This document shows, one piece after another, positions 4,504-8,348 of a stretch of DNA of 8,348 nt (position 1 is its first letter; every line of letters begins with the position of its first letter). Source of the DNA: Oscillospiraceae bacterium. GTDB lineage: Bacteria > Bacillota > Clostridia > Oscillospirales > Oscillospiraceae. Below the pieces are notes generated by a model. The model was given only the letters and a program-made list of their open reading frames with translations, did no database searches and was not told the origin of the DNA. The DNA is taken from the NCBI GenBank assembly GCA_016295615.1, contig JAEDKW010000050.1:1-8348 (forward strand). The letters run 5' to 3'. The position numbers and the translations under genes are program-made.

Positions 4504-5385
4504 ATGCTGCATAAAGCCTTGGAAAACCGGTGGCTGCGCATTGTGATCGGCGTATTTGCCACATTCTGCTACGCCGTCGGCGTCAATTTCTTCATCGTCC
4601 CGATGAACCTCTACTCCAGCGGTCTGCTCGGTCTTTGCCAGGTGATCCGCACGGTGCTGGTGCAGAACTTCGGGTTTTCCACGACGGTGGACTTTTCCGG
4701 TATTCTGTACCTGCTGATCAACATTCCGATTTTGCTGCTCGCGTGGCGCTCGATGGGCAAAGGCTTCCTGATAAGAACGCTGATCTGCACGGTGACTTCG
4801 TCTCTGTTCCTGAGCCTTCTGCACGCGCCGGCAACGCCGATTCTGGAGGAGCGGCTTGCCTCCTGTCTGGTCGGCGGCATCATCTGCGGCTTTTCCCTCG
4901 GGCTGACGCTCACCTGCGGCTGCTCTTCGGGCGGACTGGATGTGATCGGGCTGTGGATGTCGAAAAAGGGCAGCAGATTTACCGTCGGACGCTTTTCCAT
5001 GAGCTTCAACGTCGTGCTTTACGGCATCTGCGCCGTTCTCTTTGACCTGCCCACGGTCATCTACTCTGTGATCTATATGGTGTTCGTTTCACTGTTCATC
5101 GACCGTGCGCATCAGCAGGGCATCAGCGACCAGGTGCTGATCTTCACAAAGGACGGGGACCCCGAGCTGCCGCGCAATATTATGACGCGCCTCGGCCGCG
5201 GTCTTACCTACTGGGACGGCAAGGGCGCCTACACGGGCAGCGACCTGCGCGTGCTGTGCGTGTGCGTGTCGAAATTTGAGGAGGCGGAGCTGAAGGAGGT
5301 CGTGCGCGAGCTTGACCCTCACGCATTTTTCATTGTGCAGGAGGGCGTGCGGATCGACGGAAACTTTATTCGCAAGGTGTCGTAA
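4504..5385 (+). CDS. YitT family membrane protein (DUF161 + DUF2179)
   Basis: 293 residues. The N-terminal membrane domain (about 1-205) has roughly five or six hydrophobic segments (10-30, 64-80, 88-106, 118-138, 168-180, 184-199), with the family's Gly-rich CGCSSGGLD motif at 138-146. A cytoplasmic C-terminal DUF2179 domain (about 220-285) carries GRGLTYWDGKGAYTG (230-244) and ends VQEGVRIDGNF. The family is widespread in Bacillota; function is not established, and transport has been suggested. The start at 4504 has AAAGGAG eight bases upstream; ATG 4480 in the same frame is the alternative and lacks a ribosome site. It has its own promoter and a strong terminator, so it is monocistronic, perhaps with readthrough from the upstream small-protein operon. 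Confidence 0.93.
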   Translation: MLHKALENRWLRIVIGVFATFCYAVGVNFFIVPMNLYSSGLLGLCQVIRTVLVQNFGFSTTVDFSGILYLLINIPILLLAWRSMGKGFLIRTLICTVTSSLFLSLLHAPATPILEERLASCLVGGIICGFSLGLTLTCGCSSGGLDVIGLWMSKKGSRFTVGRFSMSFNVVLYGICAVLFDLPTVIYSVIYMVFVSLFIDRAHQQGISDQVLIFTKDGDPELPRNIMTRLGRGLTYWDGKGAYTGSDLRVLCVCVSKFEEAELKEVVRELDPHAFFIVQEGVRIDGNFIRKVS

Positions 5386-5402
5386 AACATACAGAAATGC
5401 AG

Positions 5403-5441
5403 GAAGCCGTGCTTTTTTGGTGAAAAGCGCGGCTTCTTTTT
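5403..5441 (+). terminator. Terminator of the YitT-family gene
   Basis: 14-bp stem (5403-5416 with 5423-5436, one T-G wobble), six-base loop TTGGTG, followed by TTTTT. It begins 18 bases after the stop codon. Confidence 0.93.
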
Positions 5442-5499
5442 GCAGGCATCGCTGCATTTGTGGATTTTATATGAACATTAGGAAAGTTTCATCGATTTT

Positions 5500-5529
5500 T
5501 TGTTGCTTTTTCTTTAAAAATATGATACT
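5500..5529 (+). promoter_or_regulatory. Weak candidate promoter for the DUF4914-like gene
   Basis: The 250 bases between the YitT terminator and ATG 5639 contain an AT-rich patch with TATGAT (5521-5526) but no good -35 at 16-18 bases. TTGTTG (5500-5505) with GATACT (5524-5529) at 18 bases is the best pairing. Either would give a leader of about 100 bases. The assignment is uncertain. Confidence 0.3.
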
Positions 5530-5638
5530 GTACGAGCTAATCTTTTTTTGCTTGCGGCATGGAGAAAAGCGGGAAAACGGACTTGTGGACGCCGCATAGA
5601 ACAGGAATGACAGAAGCTGCACGAGGAGGTATTCGTGA

Positions 5639-7540
5639 ATGTTTACGGATAATTATTTTACAAGATTCAACCTTGCCGACGACGTCACCGCGGCACTGAA
5701 AAAATGCAGGTGCATTGCCTATGCGGAAACCAAGGAGGAGCTCGAGGAGATGGTGTACGGTCCCACGCACACCTCCCGCTATGATGTCGTTTACCCGATC
5801 GAGGGCATCGGCACCGTGAAGGAGGCCGAGGTCGTGCGCTGCAAGAACGGTCCCGTCGTCAACTTCATGGAGGACTATATGCGCCGCCGCGACCCAAACT
5901 GCATGGCGATCGGCGATGACCTGCCCTCGGACAAGCCGCGCTTCAAGGACCGCTTCGGCTATGAGTTTTCCAAGCTGCGCACGGAAACGCTCGACTGGCT
6001 TTCCACGCAGCAGGTGCTGCTCCTGCCGTTCACGGCCGGCGACCGCACCTACGGCAGTCCCAGTCTGATGATCTGCCCGACGAACGCGGCGTTCTTCGCC
6101 CTGTCGCTTGCCAACATGCAGGGCTTTACCAGCATTTCCGACATTCCCGAGGGCTATACCCCGCGCTCTATCATCTATGTTGCGCCGCCGTTCCGCCACA
6201 CGCATTTTAACGGCAAGCAGGTCGTGGTCCACAACCGCTCCAAGGTGCTGCACGAGGTCTTTGCCTATAATCTCTATCCCGGTCCCAGCGCGAAGAAGGG
6301 CGTGTTCTCCATTCTGCTCGACATCGGCGAGCAGGAGGGCTGGATCTGCTGCCACGCGAGTGCGGCAATGCTCGAAACGCCGTATGAGAACGAGGTCGTC
6401 TTCATGCACGAGGGCGCTTCCGGCGGCGGCAAGAGCGAGATGCTCGAGGACTTCCACCGCGAGGACGATGACCGCCTGCTCATCGGCACGCATACGGTCA
6501 CGGGCGAAAAGTACTACATGACGCTCGGCGAGTCCTGCTCGATCCGCCCCATCGCGGACGACATGGCGTGCGCCTACAAGCAGCTGCAGGATCCTGAGGT
6601 CGGTATGCTCCGCATTCTTGACGCTGAGGACGGCTGGTTTTTGCGCATGGACGGCCTGAACGCTTACGGCAACAACCCCGAGTATGAGCGCATCTGCATT
6701 CATCCCAAGCGCCCGCTTGAGTTTTTCAATATGGACGGCGTGCCCGGCGCGACCTGCCTCATTTGGGAGCATGTGCTCGAATCCAACGGCAAGCCCTGCT
6801 CCAATCCGCGCGTGATCATTCCGCGCGATATGATCACCGGCATCGTGCCCGATACCGAGCCGGTCGAAGTCAACGTCAGAAGCTTTGGCGTGCGGATGCC
6901 GCCGTCCACGGCGAAGGATCCGAACTACGGCGTGATGGGCATGCTGCAGGTCGTGCCTGCGTCCATCGCGTGGCTGTGGAGACTGATTTCCCCGCGCGGC
7001 TTCAAGAACCCCAGCATCGCCGATACCAACGCCGGCAGCGGTCTCAAGGCGGAGGGCGTCGGCTCCTACTGGCCGTTCGCCACGGGCAGGAAGGTCACGC
7101 AGGCAAACATGCTGCTCGAGCAGATCATCGCCTGCCCCAGGACGACCAATGTGCTCATTCCCAACCAGCATATCGGCGCTTATCATGTCGGCTTCATGGG
7201 CGAATGGATCGCCCGTGAGTATCTTGCCCGCCACACCGGCACAGTGCGCGCGAAGCATTTGGTGCCCGCGCGCTGCCCGCTGTTCGGCTACGCGCTCGAC
7301 GAGATGAAGCTTGACGGTCAGTTCATCCGTCAGACCTTCCTGCGTCCCGAGACACAGTCCAAGCTCGGCACCGAGGGGTACGATGCCGGCGCGAAGATCC
7401 TTACCGACTTCTTCAAGGAGCAGCTCACGCAGTTCGTCTGCGACGAGCTTTCTCCGCTCGGAAAGGAGATCATCGACGTCTGTCTGCACGACGGCACGCT
7501 TGACGATTACCTTGCGCTCACCCCGATGAAGCTGAAATAA
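5639..7540 (+). CDS. DUF4914-like P-loop protein, PEPCK/HPr-kinase-like
   Basis: 633 residues, matching in length and sequence character the uncharacterised DUF4914 family of Clostridia (recognised from memory). Seen: Walker A GASGGGKS (259-266) after a hydrophobic strand; a downstream acidic pair PIADDMA (304-310), similar to the ADD/GDD kinase-2 motif of PEP carboxykinases and HPr kinases; and SNPRVIIP (388-395), like the NPR segment of PEPCK near its active site. The C-terminal part (410-530) holds conserved-looking aromatic and His-rich stretches such as IPNQHIGAYHVGF (507-519). No signal peptide or membrane segment is apparent, so it is probably cytoplasmic. A nucleotide-dependent kinase or carboxykinase-like activity is an inference; substrate unknown. 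The ATG has GGAGG (5625-5629) nine bases upstream. It is monocistronic with its own terminator. The long open frame antisense to it is a codon-bias shadow. Confidence 0.85.
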   Translation: MFTDNYFTRFNLADDVTAALKKCRCIAYAETKEELEEMVYGPTHTSRYDVVYPIEGIGTVKEAEVVRCKNGPVVNFMEDYMRRRDPNCMAIGDDLPSDKPRFKDRFGYEFSKLRTETLDWLSTQQVLLLPFTAGDRTYGSPSLMICPTNAAFFALSLANMQGFTSISDIPEGYTPRSIIYVAPPFRHTHFNGKQVVVHNRSKVLHEVFAYNLYPGPSAKKGVFSILLDIGEQEGWICCHASAAMLETPYENEVVFMHEGASGGGKSEMLEDFHREDDDRLLIGTHTVTGEKYYMTLGESCSIRPIADDMACAYKQLQDPEVGMLRILDAEDGWFLRMDGLNAYGNNPEYERICIHPKRPLEFFNMDGVPGATCLIWEHVLESNGKPCSNPRVIIPRDMITGIVPDTEPVEVNVRSFGVRMPPSTAKDPNYGVMGMLQVVPASIAWLWRLISPRGFKNPSIADTNAGSGLKAEGVGSYWPFATGRKVTQANMLLEQIIACPRTTNVLIPNQHIGAYHVGFMGEWIAREYLARHTGTVRAKHLVPARCPLFGYALDEMKLDGQFIRQTFLRPETQSKLGTEGYDAGAKILTDFFKEQLTQFVCDELSPLGKEIIDVCLHDGTLDDYLALTPMKLK

Positions 7541-7587
7541 ATTCAATTTGATCGCTGCACCGTGCGCGGCGCAAAACAATGCAGAGC

Positions 7588-7624
7588 AAAAAGGCGTAAA
7601 TGCGATTTGCATTTACGCCTTTTT
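7588..7624 (+). terminator. Terminator after the DUF4914-like gene, overlapping the trmO promoter
   Basis: A perfect 16-bp stem including its A/T ends (7588-7603 with 7609-7624) around GATTT, ending in TTTTT and beginning with AAAAA, so it could work on both strands. It lies 47 bases past the stop codon. Confidence 0.93.
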
Positions 7625-7634
7625 ATACTATAAT
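7606..7634 (+). promoter_or_regulatory. Promoter of trmO
   Basis: Perfect -10 TATAAT (7629-7634) with TTTGCA (7606-7611, four of six) 17 bases upstream. The -35 lies in the loop and 3' arm of the terminator hairpin. Predicted leader is about 23 bases. Confidence 0.65.
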
Positions 7635-7663
7635 GTGTCTATCCCAGAATTTGAGGTGTCGCC

Positions 7664-8341
7664 ATGGAACAGCACAGCATCAAGGTCATCGCGCGCATTC
7701 GCAGCGACTTTCCGGAAAAGTTCGGCATTCCGCGCCAAAGCGGTCTTGTGCCGCAGCTTCGCGCGACGGTCGTGTTTGAGCCGGAGTTCCGCAGCGCCGA
7801 CGCACTGCGCGGACTGGAGGGCTTTTCGCACCTGTGGCTCATCTGGCAGTTTTCGCTCGCCGTGCGGGAGGACTGGTCACCCACGGTACGTCCGCCGCGT
7901 CTGGGCGGGAACGAACGCATGGGCGTGTTTGCCACGCGCTCGCCCTTTCGCCCGAATCCCATCGGGCTGTCCAGCGTGAAGCTTGAGGGCATCGGACAGG
8001 ACGCGGCGCTCGGACCGGTGCTGTATGTTTCCGGCGCGGATCTGATGGACGGGACGCCGATCTACGACATTAAGCCCTATCTCCCCTATGCCGACAGTCA
8101 CGCCGACGCGGTGGGCGGCTTCGCGCCCTCGCCGAAAGCGGCGATCGCGGTGGACTGTCCGGCGGAGCTCCTTTGCAGACTGCCGCAGGAGCGGCGCGAG
8201 GCGCTTCTCGGCGTTCTTGCGCAGGATCCGCGTCCGCCGTATCAGGACGATCCGGCGCGTATCTACGGCATGCGCTTTGCCGACCATGAGATCAAATTCC
8301 GCGTGGAGCAGGGACGGCTGTACGTCACCGAAATCGAATAG
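7664..8341 (+). CDS. trmO: tRNA (N6-threonylcarbamoyladenosine(37)-N6)-methyltransferase TrmO (TsaA/YaeB family)
   Basis: 225 residues, complete, near the 235 of E. coli TrmO. The enzyme uses S-adenosylmethionine to methylate t6A at position 37, next to the anticodon, giving m6t6A in certain ANN-decoding tRNAs such as tRNA-Thr (family knowledge). It has a beta-barrel fold, not a Rossmann fold. Seen: LEGFSHLWLIW (51-61), the central signature with RPPRLGG (76-82) and FRPNPIGLS (95-103), DGTPIYDIKPYLPYAD (129-144), and the C-terminal QDPRPPYQ (187-194). GAGG (7653-7656) lies seven bases before ATG 7664. It has its own promoter overlapping the previous terminator. The window ends seven bases after the stop, so downstream context is unseen. 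Confidence 0.95.
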   Translation: MEQHSIKVIARIRSDFPEKFGIPRQSGLVPQLRATVVFEPEFRSADALRGLEGFSHLWLIWQFSLAVREDWSPTVRPPRLGGNERMGVFATRSPFRPNPIGLSSVKLEGIGQDAALGPVLYVSGADLMDGTPIYDIKPYLPYADSHADAVGGFAPSPKAAIAVDCPAELLCRLPQERREALLGVLAQDPRPPYQDDPARIYGMRFADHEIKFRVEQGRLYVTEIE

Positions 8342-8348
8342 ACGGCGG

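Noticed and set aside
5537..7612. Very long open frame (691 codons) on the minus strand opposite the DUF4914-like gene
   Set aside because: It mirrors the coding frame of a gene with strong family features and ribosome site. Its low-complexity His/Ala/Arg-rich translation has no start signals and arises from GC-rich codon bias on the other strand.
3540..8341. Functional linkage of trmO to the tRNA-Thr gene in the same window
   Set aside because: TrmO can modify tRNA-Thr, but the genes are 4 kb apart on opposite strands with separate promoters; tRNA genes are common, so proximity is not evidence.

Overview
The window looks like a piece of a moderately GC-rich Bacillota chromosome, most likely a gut-type Clostridia of the Oscillospirales kind (inference). 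The basis is strong AGGAGG-type ribosome sites, textbook TTGACA/TATAAT promoters, U-tailed terminators, and families typical of that group: DUF975, YitT/DUF2179, four-helix-bundle (23S intervening sequence type), a DUF4914-like P-loop protein, and an orphan sigma region 4 protein. No transposase, integrase, CRISPR array or clear phage structural gene is visible.

Left part, minus strand (1-3246). A CobW/COG0523 metal-chaperone GTPase runs off the left edge in the middle of a long His-Glu tract. Behind it is an XRE/S24 self-cleaving repressor. Its upstream region carries an unusually regular operator array: three CAAG-N3-CTTG palindromes and one degenerate site, all exactly 31 bp apart, over two divergent promoters. 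The rightward promoter has no visible gene. A DUF975 membrane protein follows with its own promoter and terminator. Next come a 360-bp non-coding stretch holding a large nested inverted repeat, and a small four-helix-bundle gene embedded in AT-rich repeats.

Middle (3247-3662). A minus-strand tRNA operon, tRNA-Thr(UGU) then tRNA-Tyr(GUA), has a consensus promoter and ends in a hairpin terminator. One terminator arm is copied again inside a repeat-rich block next to the four-helix-bundle gene.

Right part, plus strand (3693-8341). A tight, overlapping operon encodes three tiny proteins: a double-CxxC zinc-ribbon-like protein with a TTG start, a charged helical protein, and a sigma region 4-like helix-turn-helix protein. 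Then come a YitT-family membrane protein with promoter and terminator, a 633-residue DUF4914-like protein with PEPCK/HPr-kinase-like P-loop motifs, and trmO (tRNA t6A37 methyltransferase). The trmO promoter overlaps the preceding terminator.

Most genes are single-gene transcription units, so the window is largely a housekeeping mosaic and not one pathway. The parts that deserve attention are the repressor operator array with its orphan promoter, the repeat blocks around the four-helix-bundle gene, the three-gene small-protein operon, and the uncharacterised P-loop protein.
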